DNA of 64,000 nt from Wenzhouxiangella sp. XN24 (GTDB taxonomy: Bacteria; Pseudomonadota; Gammaproteobacteria; Steroidobacterales; XN24). This document shows, in pieces, positions 25,035 to 33,922 of the stretch. The stretch is taken from assembly GCF_011064545.1 (NCBI RefSeq), contig NZ_JAAMFG010000035.1:186001-250000 (forward strand), in the 5' to 3' direction. Position 1 is the first letter of the stretch. Each line of letters starts with the position of its first letter. A model generated the notes under the pieces. It made no database searches. It saw only the letters and a program-made list of their open reading frames with translations, and had not been told where the DNA came from. Position numbers and translations under genes: made by a program.

Positions 25035-26177
25035 TCAAGGCGTCTGTTCGGTTCCCGTGGGCGCATTGGGCCCTGCGTCCGGTCCATCCGCGTTCGCCTG
25101 TGAACCCTCGGCCTCCGACCCGGCGATTTCCGCACGATGACGCGGCAGCGAATCGGGGTAGTTCTGCTGCAGGAAGCCCACCAGCCCCTCGCGCACGTGG
25201 CAGCGCAGCCGCCAGCCCGCCCCGGACTCGCGGGAGCTGACCAAAGCGCGGATCTCCAGCGTCGTGGGGCGCGCCTCGAAGGCGACGATCTCGGCGACCC
25301 GGCCGTCCCAGTCCGGGTGGCCGTCCACCAGCTCCTTGAGCCGCTCACGCAGTGCGTCCAGAGGGACGCGGTAGTCCACGTGCAGGAACACCGTGCCGAG
25401 GATCTCGGACGTCGTGCGCGTCCAGTTGGTGAAGGGTTTCTCGAGGAAATAGATGATCGGCAGCACGAGGCGTCGCTCGTCCCAGATCTTCACCACGACA
25501 TACGTGAGCGTGATCTCCTCGATGCGTCCCCATTCGTTCTCCACCACCACCACGTCGTCGAGCCGGATCGGCTGGGTGATGGCGATCTGGAAACCTGCGA
25601 TCAGGTTGCCGAGCGTGCGTTGCGCCGCGAAACCGATGACCAGGCTGGCGATCCCTGCGGAGGCGAGCAGCCCGCGGCCGAACTGCCGGAAGCCGTCGAA
25701 CTGCAACAGGATGGCGGCGCCCGCGAGCAGCCAGATGCTCAGCGCGAGGACGCGCCGGAGAATCCGGAATTGCGTGTGGATCTTGCGCGCCCGCAGGTTG
25801 TCCGCGACGTCCAGTTGCACGCGATGCAGCAGGGCGTCCTCGAGGACGTAGACGAGCCGCACCAGCAACAGGCCCATCCCGGCGATCAGCAGCGTGACCA
25901 GCAGCGGGCGCGGCCAACCGGCCTCGTTGGCGTGCGTCGCGGCGGGCAAGGCGAGATAGACGCCGAGCAGGGGCAGGAACCAACTCAGCACGCCCAGCAG
26001 GCGGCGTCGCAGCGCGGCGACGAGGAACACGTCGCGGAAGGCGTGTTTGGACACGATGGCGATGACGATGCGGGCGATGAAACCGGCGATCGCCCCTGCG
26101 CCGAGGATCAGCAGGCTCTCGGCCCAGGGCCGCGCACCGCTCCACAGGGAATTCAGGAACTCGTTCAGATCAGGCAT
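25035..26177 (-). CDS. MscS-family mechanosensitive channel
   Basis: A 380-residue inner-membrane protein with four to five membrane helices. The pore-lining helix and beta domain of MscS are clear: GLLASAGIASLVIGFAAQRT followed by LGNLIAGFQIAITQPIRLDD. The C-terminal cytoplasmic cage domain follows (TVFLHVDYRVPLDALRERLK), and then a charged tail of about 35 residues. These channels open on membrane tension to release solutes during osmotic downshift. The gene lies upstream of, and on the same strand as, the ATPase operon, with about 130 bases between them, and is probably a separate unit. Confidence 0.92.
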   Translation of the reverse strand: MPDLNEFLNSLWSGARPWAESLLILGAGAIAGFIARIVIAIVSKHAFRDVFLVAALRRRLLGVLSWFLPLLGVYLALPAATHANEAGWPRPLLVTLLIAGMGLLLVRLVYVLEDALLHRVQLDVADNLRARKIHTQFRILRRVLALSIWLLAGAAILLQFDGFRQFGRGLLASAGIASLVIGFAAQRTLGNLIAGFQIAITQPIRLDDVVVVENEWGRIEEITLTYVVVKIWDERRLVLPIIYFLEKPFTNWTRTTSEILGTVFLHVDYRVPLDALRERLKELVDGHPDWDGRVAEIVAFEARPTTLEIRALVSSRESGAGWRLRCHVREGLVGFLQQNYPDSLPRHRAEIAGSEAEGSQANADGPDAGPNAPTGTEQTP

Positions 26178-26374
26178 GGATTTACCGGGTGGGTGGATTC
26201 TTCATCGCAGGCATCGATGGGCGAAAAGCTTAGCAGGGCAGGTGCGGCTGCGTGGCCGGCGGCTGACAACCGGGTTGTAACGTCGGTTGGATATGTTGGT
26301 AAAACGCCTTAATATCGAGCGGTTAGCGCGTTTATGCGTAGAACAAGAGTTAACAAGGACACAGGGGACTGAAC

Positions 26375-26779
26375 ATGAGCAAGTTGTCGGAAATCGAAGG
26401 GATCGGCCCGGTCTGTGCGGCCAAGCTGGAAGCGGCGGGCGTGAAGAACCAGGCCCAGCTGCTCGCCGCGGGCGCGACGCCTAAGGGCCGCAAGGATCTC
26501 GCGACGAAGTGCGATCTCAGCGGCAAGCTGATCCTGAAGTGGATCAACCGCGCGGATCTCGCCCGGGTGAAGGGCATCGGCGAGGAGTACGCGGACCTGC
26601 TGGAGCATGCGGGCGTGGACACCGTGCCCGAACTGGCGCAGCGCCGCCCCGACAATCTGCACAAGAAGATGGTCGAGGTGAACGAGGCGAAGAAGCTGGT
26701 GCGCTCACTGCCGACCGAAGCGGCGGTGACGAAGTGGGTCGCCCAGGCCAAGACCCTGCCGCGGGCCATCAATTACTGA
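26375..26779 (+). CDS. DUF4332 helix-hairpin-helix protein
   Basis: A 134-residue protein with two helix-hairpin-helix-like motifs, SEIEGIGPVCAAKLEAAGV and LARVKGIGEEYADLLEHAGV, each followed by a short helical segment. This pattern matches DUF4332 proteins, which are thought to bind DNA through the HhH motifs; no defined role is established. It stands alone on the plus strand and ends before a strong terminator. It is divergent from the MscS gene. Confidence 0.85.
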   Translation: MSKLSEIEGIGPVCAAKLEAAGVKNQAQLLAAGATPKGRKDLATKCDLSGKLILKWINRADLARVKGIGEEYADLLEHAGVDTVPELAQRRPDNLHKKMVEVNEAKKLVRSLPTEAAVTKWVAQAKTLPRAINY

Positions 26780-26844
26780 GTCCATCCAGGAGCGTGGCGC
26801 CCCGGTACGTGGCGGGCTGCCGCGCAGCCTGCTGGCCGCCAAAT

Positions 26845-26876
26845 GAAAACGGCAGCCTCGCGGCTGCCGTTTTTTA
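26845..26876 (+). terminator. Rho-independent terminator after the DUF4332 gene
   Basis: ACGGCAGCC and GGCTGCCGT form a perfect nine-base stem with a TCGC loop, followed by a T run (TTTTT) on the plus strand. The A run on the other side makes it potentially bidirectional, so it could also stop read-through from tRNA-Val. Confidence 0.9.
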
Positions 26877-26883
26877 TTGATCC

Positions 26884-26958
26884 TGGTGGGCGATACTGGG
26901 ATTGAACCAGTGACCTCTCCCGTGTGAAGGGAGCGCTCTCCCGCTGAGCTAATCGCCC
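26884..26958 (-). tRNA. tRNA-Val (anticodon CAC)
   Basis: On the minus strand the acceptor arm GGGCGAT pairs with ATCGCCC. The anticodon stem CTCCC/GGGAG holds loop TTCACAC with anticodon CAC. The T arm reads CTGGTTCAATCCCAG, and CCA is encoded at the 3' end (75 bases with CCA). Confidence 0.96.
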
Positions 26959-27018
26959 GGACAAGGCGCGGAAGTTTAGTGCGAGGGGTGTGGGGGCGTC
27001 AATCGAAACAGGGCTGCC

Positions 27019-27160
27019 ATGGTCGAGCTCAAGGTTCGCAAGTTCGGTGATTCATTGGGAGTGCTGCTGCCCAAGGACGTCGTAGACCGGCTGCGCACGG
27101 GCGACGGCTGAGGACATCATCGGGCGGTACCGAAATACCCTGCACGCGCTGGCGAGGTGA
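27019..27160 (+). pseudogene. Broken MazE/AbrB-type antitoxin gene
   Basis: The ATG at 27019 begins VELKVRKFGDSLGVLLPKDV, a recognisable MazE/AbrB N-terminus, but the frame stops at 27109–27111 after 30 residues. In a shifted frame the next bases (27104–27160) encode AEDIIGRYRNTLHALAR and a stop, which resembles the usual C-terminal helix of these antitoxins. The middle of the gene has therefore been lost by a deletion with frameshift. No toxin gene remains beside it on this strand. The tRNA-Val gene is about 60 bases away, a common kind of integration neighbourhood. Confidence 0.7.
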
Positions 27161-27502
27161 AGGAGCCTTCTTGTGAAACGAGCCGCGGCGCCAAGATCTG
27201 TCTTCGCAATTCGCCAGGTTCGCCCACATTCCCGACAAAAACAAAATATGCGACACAAAACAGGTCGTATGCGTCAATTAACGCGTTTATATGTCGCTTA
27301 AATGCTTTTCACGACGTATCCACTAGGGCATACGAGCGCTCCAGCACGCGGGCAGTGGGGATGGTGGCTGCAGTCGCAGACATGGGCGCAGGCCCTCTGG
27401 CTGGCGAGAATGATGGCGTCCCGCAGGCAATGCCGTCTTTGGGCGGTGAAATCGATTAGTCGAGTCGATTTCTGGCATTGCTCTGGTATCGGTCGTCGCG
27501 GG
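27161..27502. other. Gene-poor stretch between antitoxin remnant and vapC
   Basis: About 340 bases with lower G+C than the flanks. No coding frame with recognisable protein character, RNA gene or repeat was found; it may be debris from the same decay that broke the antitoxin. Confidence 0.5.
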
Positions 27503-27916
27503 CTATGCCTGGAGCCAGTTCTCCACCTTCAGCCCCGGCACCCGGGAGAACTCCGCGACATTGGCAGTGATGACTGTAAGGTCATTTGCACGTGCATGTG
27601 CAGCAATCAGCAGGTCATTCGGCCCGATGGGTGTTTCCTCACGTGTGAGGTGATCGCGTAATGCGGCGTACTGGTGGTCGACGGGTGTTTCCAGTGGCAG
27701 GATTTCGAGGGCCGAGAGGATCAGGTCAACGCGCTCTGCAAGCGTTGCAGACTTGGACTTGATTGCGCCATAGCGAAGTTCTGCGGCGGCAATGATGCTG
27801 GTGCACACAGCATCCTCGCCGGCCCTGGTGATCTGTGCGGCCACCATGCCCTGCGGATTGCGGACGAGATCGGACAGGATGTTGGTATCCAGCAAGTACG
27901 CCAGGGATCCGCTCAT
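27503..27916 (-). CDS. vapC: VapC-type PIN-domain toxin
   Basis: A 137-residue PIN-domain ribonuclease. The acidic active-site residues are visible in LLDTNILSDLV (Asp near residue 10), AAAELRYGA (Glu), and PIGPNDLLIAAHA (Asp), with VITANVAEF carrying the last conserved position. VapC toxins cut RNA, often initiator tRNA or rRNA. Its ATG overlaps the antitoxin stop codon by four bases (ATGA at 27913–27916), the classical arrangement. All key residues appear intact, so it should be active. Confidence 0.93.
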   Translation of the reverse strand: MSGSLAYLLDTNILSDLVRNPQGMVAAQITRAGEDAVCTSIIAAAELRYGAIKSKSATLAERVDLILSALEILPLETPVDHQYAALRDHLTREETPIGPNDLLIAAHARANDLTVITANVAEFSRVPGLKVENWLQA

Positions 27917-28155
27917 AGCCGCACGTCATCCAGCGGAGGCAGGTCATCATCGATATCGGGGAAGGGTTCAGCCAGGGGCTCCAGAGAGGCCAGCAGTGCC
28001 AGCAGCCTGCCTTTACGGACGGGTTCCACGATCAGCCGGTCCCCCTCCTTGTGGATGATTGCTTCCTCTCCCTCCAGCTCGAACTCGCGAGGGATGCGCA
28101 GGGCCTGGTTGCGGCCGTTGCGAAAGAGGCGGACATGGCGTGCAGAGGTGGACAT
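27913..28155 (-). CDS. vapB: VapB-type antitoxin
   Basis: An 80-residue protein with an AbrB-type N-terminal DNA-binding fold (ARHVRLFRNGRNQALRIPRE, then EEAIIHKEGDRLIVEPV). An acidic, disordered C-terminus (PFPDIDDDLPPLDDVRL) follows that would wrap the toxin. The ATG at 28155 is preferred over an upstream start since GGAG lies nine bases before it and the fold begins there. It is cotranscribed with vapC and expected to repress its own promoter as a VapBC complex. Confidence 0.92.
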   Translation of the reverse strand: MSTSARHVRLFRNGRNQALRIPREFELEGEEAIIHKEGDRLIVEPVRKGRLLALLASLEPLAEPFPDIDDDLPPLDDVRL

Positions 28156-28247
28156 TCGGATAAGCTCCGGCCTGGATGGCATATGCCAAAGCCTATGCCT
28201 ATGAGGCGGTTGGGTCAACCGGTCCGGGCCAGCTGTCGAAAGCGAGA

Positions 28248-28871
28248 TTAACTGAGGGCATGCTCGGAACCGATCACAAACACCTTGGGCTGGGTGGCGA
28301 TGCGCGCGACAAAACCGTCCTTCTCAGCGAGCTTGAGTCGCCAGTCTGCTGCGCTCATCACGCTCGGATTAATCGGCCGCGACAGCGCGGCTTCGGCATC
28401 GGTCAGCGCCGCGTACAAGGCAGCGTAATCCAGCTCATCGGCAATCACCATCAGATCGATGTCGCTTGCGGCGTGGTCGACGCCCTTGGCGATCGATCCA
28501 TAAACAAATGCTGCAGTAATTCGATTGGCCAGTGGCGCCAAGGCTGTCTGCAAAGGGCCAGCGAGGCCTACCGTCTTCTGAATCATTCCGCACAGCTCGT
28601 TGAATACCGGCGATTCGGGATTGGCTTGGTAGAACTTCTGGTTACCAACGGATTCGACCGAAACCAGCCCGGTCGCGGCGAGCCTGGTCATCAGGCGGTG
28701 CACCGCGCCAGTGCCCGCCCCGGCCAGCCGGATCAACTCGGCGCTTTGGTATCGGCGTTCGGGCTGGCCGAATAGCAAGCCAAGCACACGCTGCTGCACG
28801 GGGGTGAAGAGGGCGCCCGCTAGTGCTTCGCGGGCAGAGTACAGGGCTGGCTTTTCGGCTGTCGTTCCCAT
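28248..28871 (-). CDS. Winged-helix/nucleotidyltransferase fusion protein
   Basis: About 207 residues. The N-terminal ~90 residues form a winged helix (FTPVQQRVLGLLFGQPERRY … GAVHRLMTRLAATGLVSVE). The C-terminal half is a MNT-type minimal nucleotidyltransferase with the catalytic AAFVYGSIAKGVDHAASDID (GS…DxD). Such proteins are found as self-regulating genes or as the nucleotidyltransferase half of HEPN/MNT systems; no HEPN gene is adjacent. Two like-spaced palindromes overlap the start region, which suggests autoregulation. The start is uncertain: ATG at 28871 lies inside one palindrome and ATG at 28886 inside the other, and neither has a good ribosome-binding site. Confidence 0.82.
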   Translation of the reverse strand: MGTTAEKPALYSAREALAGALFTPVQQRVLGLLFGQPERRYQSAELIRLAGAGTGAVHRLMTRLAATGLVSVESVGNQKFYQANPESPVFNELCGMIQKTVGLAGPLQTALAPLANRITAAFVYGSIAKGVDHAASDIDLMVIADELDYAALYAALTDAEAALSRPINPSVMSAADWRLKLAEKDGFVARIATQPKVFVIGSEHALS

Positions 28872-28900
28872 AATGGGAATAACCATACCCAAAAAGGGAA
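28865..28900. promoter_or_regulatory. Paired palindromic operator at the winged-helix/nucleotidyltransferase start
   Basis: TTCCCATAATGGGAA (28865–28879) and TACCCAAAAAGGGAA (28886–28900) share the pattern TWCCC-N5-GGGAA and are 21 bp apart centre to centre, about two helical turns. They cover the start codon of the winged-helix protein and end four bases before a divergent ATG. Autorepression by the winged-helix domain is the simplest reading (inference). Confidence 0.6.
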
Positions 28901-28903
28901 CGC

Positions 28904-29107
28904 ATGGCAACGGTGAGCGACGTGCCTGAGTTCTTCAGGCCGTCGACCGTGCGCCAGCTCCTGATGGATTTGGAATCTCCAAAGGCCGCGGTCCGCGGCA
29001 TGGTCCACAGCATCATCCTTGATCCGGATCTGAAGGCCTTCCGGATCCGGTACTGTAGCCTGAGAATGGCGTCCCCTAGGGGATTCGAACCCCTGTCGCC
29101 GCCGTGA
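28904..29107 (+). CDS. Short uncertain open frame divergent from the nucleotidyltransferase gene
   Basis: A 67-residue frame beginning ATVSDVPEFFRPSTVRQLLM. The last ~13 residues read antisense through tRNA-Glu, so any real protein probably ended earlier or is truncated. No ribosome-binding site is visible: the bases before the ATG are the second operator palindrome. It could be the 5' remnant of a gene regulated from the shared operator. No family was recognised. Confidence 0.2.
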   Translation: MATVSDVPEFFRPSTVRQLLMDLESPKAAVRGMVHSIILDPDLKAFRIRYCSLRMASPRGFEPLSPP

Positions 29108-29142
29108 AAGGGCGGTGTCCTGGGCCTCTAGACGAAGGGGAC
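29067..29142 (-). tRNA. tRNA-Glu (anticodon TTC)
   Basis: On the minus strand GTCCCCT pairs with AGGGGAC. The anticodon stem CCGCC/GGCGG encloses loop CTTTCAC with anticodon TTC, and the T arm is CAGGGGTTCGAATCCCCT. CCA is encoded. Total length is 76 bases. It lies 30 bases after tRNA-Ala and probably shares its transcript. Confidence 0.96.
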
Positions 29143-29172
29143 GCAGGAGAAATCGATTGCGCGGAGAAATCC

Positions 29173-29248
<76 letters not shown>

Positions 29249-29287
29249 ACGCGAAGTCGGGCAGGATAAACGGCCGCCATCGGCCGG

Positions 29288-30709
29288 TCAAGCAGCAGAA
29301 GTCGCATGGTCGATCGCCCGATCCACGCGCGCCAGCGTGGTGTCTTTGCCGAGCAGGGCAACCGTCACGTCGATCGGCGGCGAGACCGGCCCGCCGCTGA
29401 CCGCGACGCGCAGCGGCTGCGCCACCTTGCCCATCCCGAGACCGAGGTTTTCCGCGACCCGCTGGACCAGTTCGTGGATCGGTCCGGCTTGCCATTCATC
29501 GAGCGCAGCAAGGCCGTCACGCAGCCGGCGCAGCGGCTCCACGGCGTCCGCCCCGAGGTGCTTTTTCGCCGCCTTGTCGTGGTAGCTCTCGAAGTCCTGG
29601 TAGAAGAAGATCGCGGCCTGGGCCATCTCGTGCAGCGTCCGCGCGCGTTCGCGGTAGGCCTCGGCCACGGCTTCCAGCGGCGGGCCGCCGGAGGTGGGGA
29701 TGCCGAGGCGTTCCAGCTGCCAGTTCAGGTCGATGGCGAGGCGCGCGCCGGCGGCTTCCTTGATGTAGTGCTGGTTCAGCCACAGCAGTTTTTCGGGGTT
29801 GAAGCTGGAGGCCGACTTGTTGACGTCGCCGATGTCGAACAGCTGGATCATCTCCTCCATGGAGAAGATTTCCTGGTCGCCATGTGACCAGCCGAGCCGG
29901 ACCAGGTAGTTCAACAGCGCCTCGGGAAGGTAGCCTTCCTGGCGGTACTGCAGCACGCTCACCGCGCCGTGGCGCTTGGACAGCTTGGCGCCGTCCGGGC
30001 CGAGGATCATCGGCACGTGGGCGAACACGGGCGGCTCCGCGCCGAGCGCGCGATAGACGTTGATCTGGCGAGGCGTGTTGTTGAGGTGGTCATCGCCGCG
30101 CACGACGTGGGTGATGCCCATGTCCCAGTCGTCGACCACCACCGAGAAGTTGTAGGTCGGAACGCCGTCGGAGCGCAGCAGCACGAGGTCGTCGAGTTCC
30201 TTGTTGTCGAACACGACGCGGCCGCGGACCTTGTCGTCCACCACGACCTGGCCTTCGTCGGGGTTGCGGAACCGAACCACCGGCGGGACGCCCTCGCGGG
30301 GCGCCTTGCGGTCACGGCAGCGGCCGTCGTAGCGCGGCTTCTGGCCGCTCGCCATCTGCGCGGCGCGCATCTCGTCGAGCTCTTCCTTGCTGCAGTAGCA
30401 GTGGTAGGCGTCGCCGGCCTCCAGGAGCTGCTCGGCCACCTCGGTGTAGCGGTCGAAGCGATCGGTCTGGTAGAGCGGGCCTTCGTCGGCCTGCAGCCCC
30501 AGCCATTTCATGCCGTCGAGGATGACCTGGATCGCTTCCTCGGTGGAGCGGGCGCGATCGGTATCCTCGATGCGCAGGATGAACTGGCCGCCGTGACGGC
30601 GGGCCTGCAGCCAGGAGAACAACGCGGTGCGCACCCCGCCGATGTGCAGGAAGCCGGTCGGGCTTGGGGCGAAGCGAGTGCGGACGGGACGGGACGGGGA
30701 TTCAGACAC
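29288..30709 (-). CDS. gltX: Glutamyl-tRNA synthetase
   Basis: About 473 residues; attaches glutamate to tRNA-Glu. Class I signature [20 protein letters not shown] (HIGH-type motif) is near the N-terminus and KLSKRHG (KMSKS-type motif) near residue 240. The C-terminal anticodon-binding helical domain is complete. The GTG at 30709 is preferred since the protein then begins as [18 protein letters not shown], the usual distance from the HIGH motif; a TTG at 30733 is possible. Its own substrate, tRNA-Glu, is encoded just downstream, after tRNA-Ala, an arrangement known from gammaproteobacteria. Confidence 0.97.
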   Translation of the reverse strand: MSESPSRPVRTRFAPSPTGFLHIGGVRTALFSWLQARRHGGQFILRIEDTDRARSTEEAIQVILDGMKWLGLQADEGPLYQTDRFDRYTEVAEQLLEAGDAYHCYCSKEELDEMRAAQMASGQKPRYDGRCRDRKAPREGVPPVVRFRNPDEGQVVVDDKVRGRVVFDNKELDDLVLLRSDGVPTYNFSVVVDDWDMGITHVVRGDDHLNNTPRQINVYRALGAEPPVFAHVPMILGPDGAKLSKRHGAVSVLQYRQEGYLPEALLNYLVRLGWSHGDQEIFSMEEMIQLFDIGDVNKSASSFNPEKLLWLNQHYIKEAAGARLAIDLNWQLERLGIPTSGGPPLEAVAEAYRERARTLHEMAQAAIFFYQDFESYHDKAAKKHLGADAVEPLRRLRDGLAALDEWQAGPIHELVQRVAENLGLGMGKVAQPLRVAVSGGPVSPPIDVTVALLGKDTTLARVDRAIDHATSAA

Positions 30710-30805
30710 GATGCAGAGCCTCGCTGGATTCAAGGCGCGGATTCTACCAGCGCGGCGGGGGGTAGATGATCAGGGGCATCCGCAGTGGGTGCGGCAACCT
30801 CGCAG

Positions 30806-33800
30806 TCAGGCGGCGTCTGGCGCGCGTCCTGCCCTCAACCTCGCCAGCTTCTTCCCCACATGTCCCGGCGATTTCGTGTTCCGCGCGATCACCGAATACG
30901 CCGCCGGCACCACAAACAGTGTCAAGAATGTCGTCAGGGTCATCCCGTACACCACCACGATGCCCACGGCCTGGCGGCTCTCGGAGCCGGCGCCGGTGGC
31001 GAGCAGCAGGGGTAGGGCCCCGATCGCCGTACACGCGCTGGTCATCAGCACCGGCCTTAACCGGATGGCGGCCGCCTCGATGATGGACTCCTCGAAGGCC
31101 ATGCCGCGGTCGCGCAGCTGGTTGGCGAACTCGACGATCAGCACGCCGTTCTTCGCCGCGAGCCCCACGAGCATGATCAGGCCGATCTGGCTGTAGACGT
31201 TGATCGAGCCGCCGTAGGCCCACAGGCCGAGCAGCGCGCCGGTGATCGCCAGCGGCACGGTGAACATGATCACCAGCGGGTGGCGGAAGCTCTCGAACTG
31301 CGCCGCGAGCACCAGGAACACGACGATCAGCGCCATCACGAAGGTGATGTAAAGCGAGCCGCCGGATTCCTTGAACTCGCGCGACTCGCCGTCCCAGCTG
31401 ATGCGCACATCGGGCGGCAGGATCGAGCGCGCCAGTTCCTCGAAAGTGTCGAGCGATTCGCCGAGCGAGGCGCCGGGCTCCAGCCCGGCGGACACGGTGA
31501 TGGAGCGCAGCCGGTCGAAGCGCCTGAGCTGCGAGGGCCCGGCGCGCTCCGTGATGCTCACGAGGTTGCCCAGCGGCACCAGCATCCCGCTGGTGGCGGA
31601 GCGCACGTAGATGTTGGACAGGTCGCTGGGCGTCGCGCGGCCCTCGGCGAGGCCCTGCAGGATCACGTTGTATTCGCGCCCGCGGTCGATGAAGGTCGTC
31701 ACTTCGCGCGAGCCGAGCACGGTCTCGAGGGTGCGGCCGATGTTCTCCAGCGAGACGCCGAGCTCTGCGGCCCGATTGCGGTCCACCACCACGCGCATTT
31801 GCGGCTGGCGTTCCTCGTAATTCGAGTCGAGTCCGCGCAGCCCGCCGACGCCTTCCGCCGCGGCCATGAGCTCGTCGCGCAATGCGGCCAGCTGCGAGTA
31901 TTCGGCCCCCCCGAGCACCATCTGCACGGGCCGGTCGGCCCCCCGCACCCCGAGACCCGCGGGCGTGATGACGCGCGCCTGCACGCCGGGCAACTGGCTC
32001 AGTTCCGCGCGCACCTCCGCAGCAATCTCCTCGACCGAGCGCTTGCGCACCGACCAGTCTTCCAGCAGCACGATGGCGCGTGCGCTGTCCACGCCGCCGC
32101 CGCCGCCCCAGCCGCCGGGGACACGCAGCAAAACGCGATGCGCCTCGCCGTTGTCCACGTAGCGCATGAGGATTTCCTCCATCCGCTCGGCGTAGGCCTC
32201 GGTGTACTCGATGCTGGCCCCGGACGGCGCCGTGATCAGCGTGAAGAAGATCCCCCGGTCCTCGCGCGGCGCATACTCGCTCGGCAGGATGCGGAACAGC
32301 CCGGCCGCCGCGACCGTGACCAGCAGCGCGAGCGCGATGACGGCCCAGGGACGCGGCACGATCACGCCCAGCGCGCGCCGGTAGCCCCGGCCCATGCGCT
32401 GGAAGCCCGCCTCGACATGCCGCGTCAGCCAGCCGCGCTTCTGCCCGCTCTTGAACAGCTTCGAGCTGAGCATGGGGATGAGCGTGAGCGCCACCAGGCT
32501 CGAGATCGTCACCGCCGCGGCCACCGCCACGCCGAATTCGCGGAACAGCCGCCCGACGTTGCCCTGGATGAACGAGATCGGCAGGAACACCGAGACCAGT
32601 ACCAGCGTCGTGGCGACCACCGCGAAGCCGATTTCCTTGCTGCCCTCGACCGCCGCCAGCAGCGGCGGCTCGCCGTTCTCGACGCGTCGCCAGATGTTCT
32701 CCAGCACCACGATGGCGTCGTCCACCACGAGGCCGATGGCCAGCACGAGGCCCAGCAGGATCAGCACGTTGATCGAGTAACCGAACAGCGCCATGACGGA
32801 AAACGTCGCGATGACGCAGATCGGGATGGTGACCGCCGGGACGAGGGTGGCGCGCACGTTGCCCAGGAACAGGTAGATCACCAGCAGCACGAGGGTGAGC
32901 GCGAAGCCCAGCGCCTTGACCACCTCGTTCATCGACGCCTCGATGAAGGTGGCGCGGTCGAAGTTGATGGCGATCTGGACGCCGTCGGGCAGGGACGGCG
33001 CGACTTCTTCCATGGCGGCGCGGATTCCCCGCGACACGTCCACGGTGTTCGCCTTGGACTGCTGCTCGATGCCGAGGCTGATGGCCGGCTCCAGGTTCGC
33101 GCGGGCAATGCTGCGCTCGTCCTCGGCGCCGATGCGCACCTCGGCCACGTCGCCGAGCCGCACGAAATTGCCGTCCCCGCCGCGGTCGATCACCAGTGCA
33201 GCAAAATCGTCCGGCCGCACCAGTCCCGTGCGGGTGCGCAGCGTGAATTCGCGTTGCGACGACTCCAGCCGGCCCGCCGGGAGCTCGACGTTCTCGCGCC
33301 GCAGCGCCGCCGTGATGTCCTCGGCCGTGACGCCGCGGGCGGCCATGGCCTCGCGGTCCAGCCAGATGCGCATCGCGTAGCGTCGCGCGCCGCTGAGGCT
33401 GACGCGCGCCACGCCCTCGACCACGGAGAACCGGTCGATGAGCATGCGCTCGGCGATGTCCGTCAGTTCCAGCGTCGAATGGCGGTCGCTGGTGAAGGTC
33501 AGCCACATGACCGGCTGCGTGTCGCTGTCGGATTTCGCGATGCGGGGCGGGTCCGCCTCCGCGGGCAGCTGGGAGAGCACCCGCCCGACCCGGTCGCGCA
33601 CGTCGTTGGCGGCTTCATCGACATTGCGCGTCAGGGCGAACTCGATGTCCACGCTGGAGCGCCCGTCGCGGCTGTTCGAGGTCAGCTTGACGATGCCCTC
33701 GAGACCCGCGACCTGGTCCTCGATGAGTTGGGTGACGCGCGTCTCGATCACCTCGGCCGAGGCGCCGCGGTAGTTCGTGTCGATCGAGACGATCGGCGGG

Positions 33801-33922
33801 TCGATGTCCGGGTATTCGCGCACCGCGAGATTGACCGCCGACGCCAGCCCGATGAGCACCAGCAGCAGCGACAGCACGGTGGCAAACACCGGCCGGCGGA
33901 CGGAGAGCTCGGAGATTTTCAC
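30806..33922 (-). CDS. RND efflux permease, HAE1 family
   Basis: A 1038-residue inner-membrane pump of normal AcrB/HAE1 length with two repeats of six membrane helices and large periplasmic loops. It starts KISELSVRRPVFATVLSLLL. The proton-relay aspartates appear in GLVVDDAIVVLENIWRR. Helix pairs such as ALIVVFLVLAAQFESFRHPL and LIMLVGLAAKNGVLIVEFAN mark the second half. The periplasmic segment has a Gly-rich stretch (GGWGGGGGVDSA). It overlaps its adaptor gene by four bases (33919–33922). It would expel small amphiphilic compounds with the adaptor and an outer-membrane channel encoded elsewhere; the substrate cannot be predicted. Confidence 0.95.
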   Translation of the reverse strand: MKISELSVRRPVFATVLSLLLVLIGLASAVNLAVREYPDIDPPIVSIDTNYRGASAEVIETRVTQLIEDQVAGLEGIVKLTSNSRDGRSSVDIEFALTRNVDEAANDVRDRVGRVLSQLPAEADPPRIAKSDSDTQPVMWLTFTSDRHSTLELTDIAERMLIDRFSVVEGVARVSLSGARRYAMRIWLDREAMAARGVTAEDITAALRRENVELPAGRLESSQREFTLRTRTGLVRPDDFAALVIDRGGDGNFVRLGDVAEVRIGAEDERSIARANLEPAISLGIEQQSKANTVDVSRGIRAAMEEVAPSLPDGVQIAINFDRATFIEASMNEVVKALGFALTLVLLVIYLFLGNVRATLVPAVTIPICVIATFSVMALFGYSINVLILLGLVLAIGLVVDDAIVVLENIWRRVENGEPPLLAAVEGSKEIGFAVVATTLVLVSVFLPISFIQGNVGRLFREFGVAVAAAVTISSLVALTLIPMLSSKLFKSGQKRGWLTRHVEAGFQRMGRGYRRALGVIVPRPWAVIALALLVTVAAAGLFRILPSEYAPREDRGIFFTLITAPSGASIEYTEAYAERMEEILMRYVDNGEAHRVLLRVPGGWGGGGGVDSARAIVLLEDWSVRKRSVEEIAAEVRAELSQLPGVQARVITPAGLGVRGADRPVQMVLGGAEYSQLAALRDELMAAAEGVGGLRGLDSNYEERQPQMRVVVDRNRAAELGVSLENIGRTLETVLGSREVTTFIDRGREYNVILQGLAEGRATPSDLSNIYVRSATSGMLVPLGNLVSITERAGPSQLRRFDRLRSITVSAGLEPGASLGESLDTFEELARSILPPDVRISWDGESREFKESGGSLYITFVMALIVVFLVLAAQFESFRHPLVIMFTVPLAITGALLGLWAYGGSINVYSQIGLIMLVGLAAKNGVLIVEFANQLRDRGMAFEESIIEAAAIRLRPVLMTSACTAIGALPLLLATGAGSESRQAVGIVVVYGMTLTTFLTLFVVPAAYSVIARNTKSPGHVGKKLARLRAGRAPDAA

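Noticed and set aside
30744-33506. A long minus-strand frame overlapping the RND permease in another frame
   Set aside because: It is a frame shadow of the permease; the permease frame contains all expected motifs.
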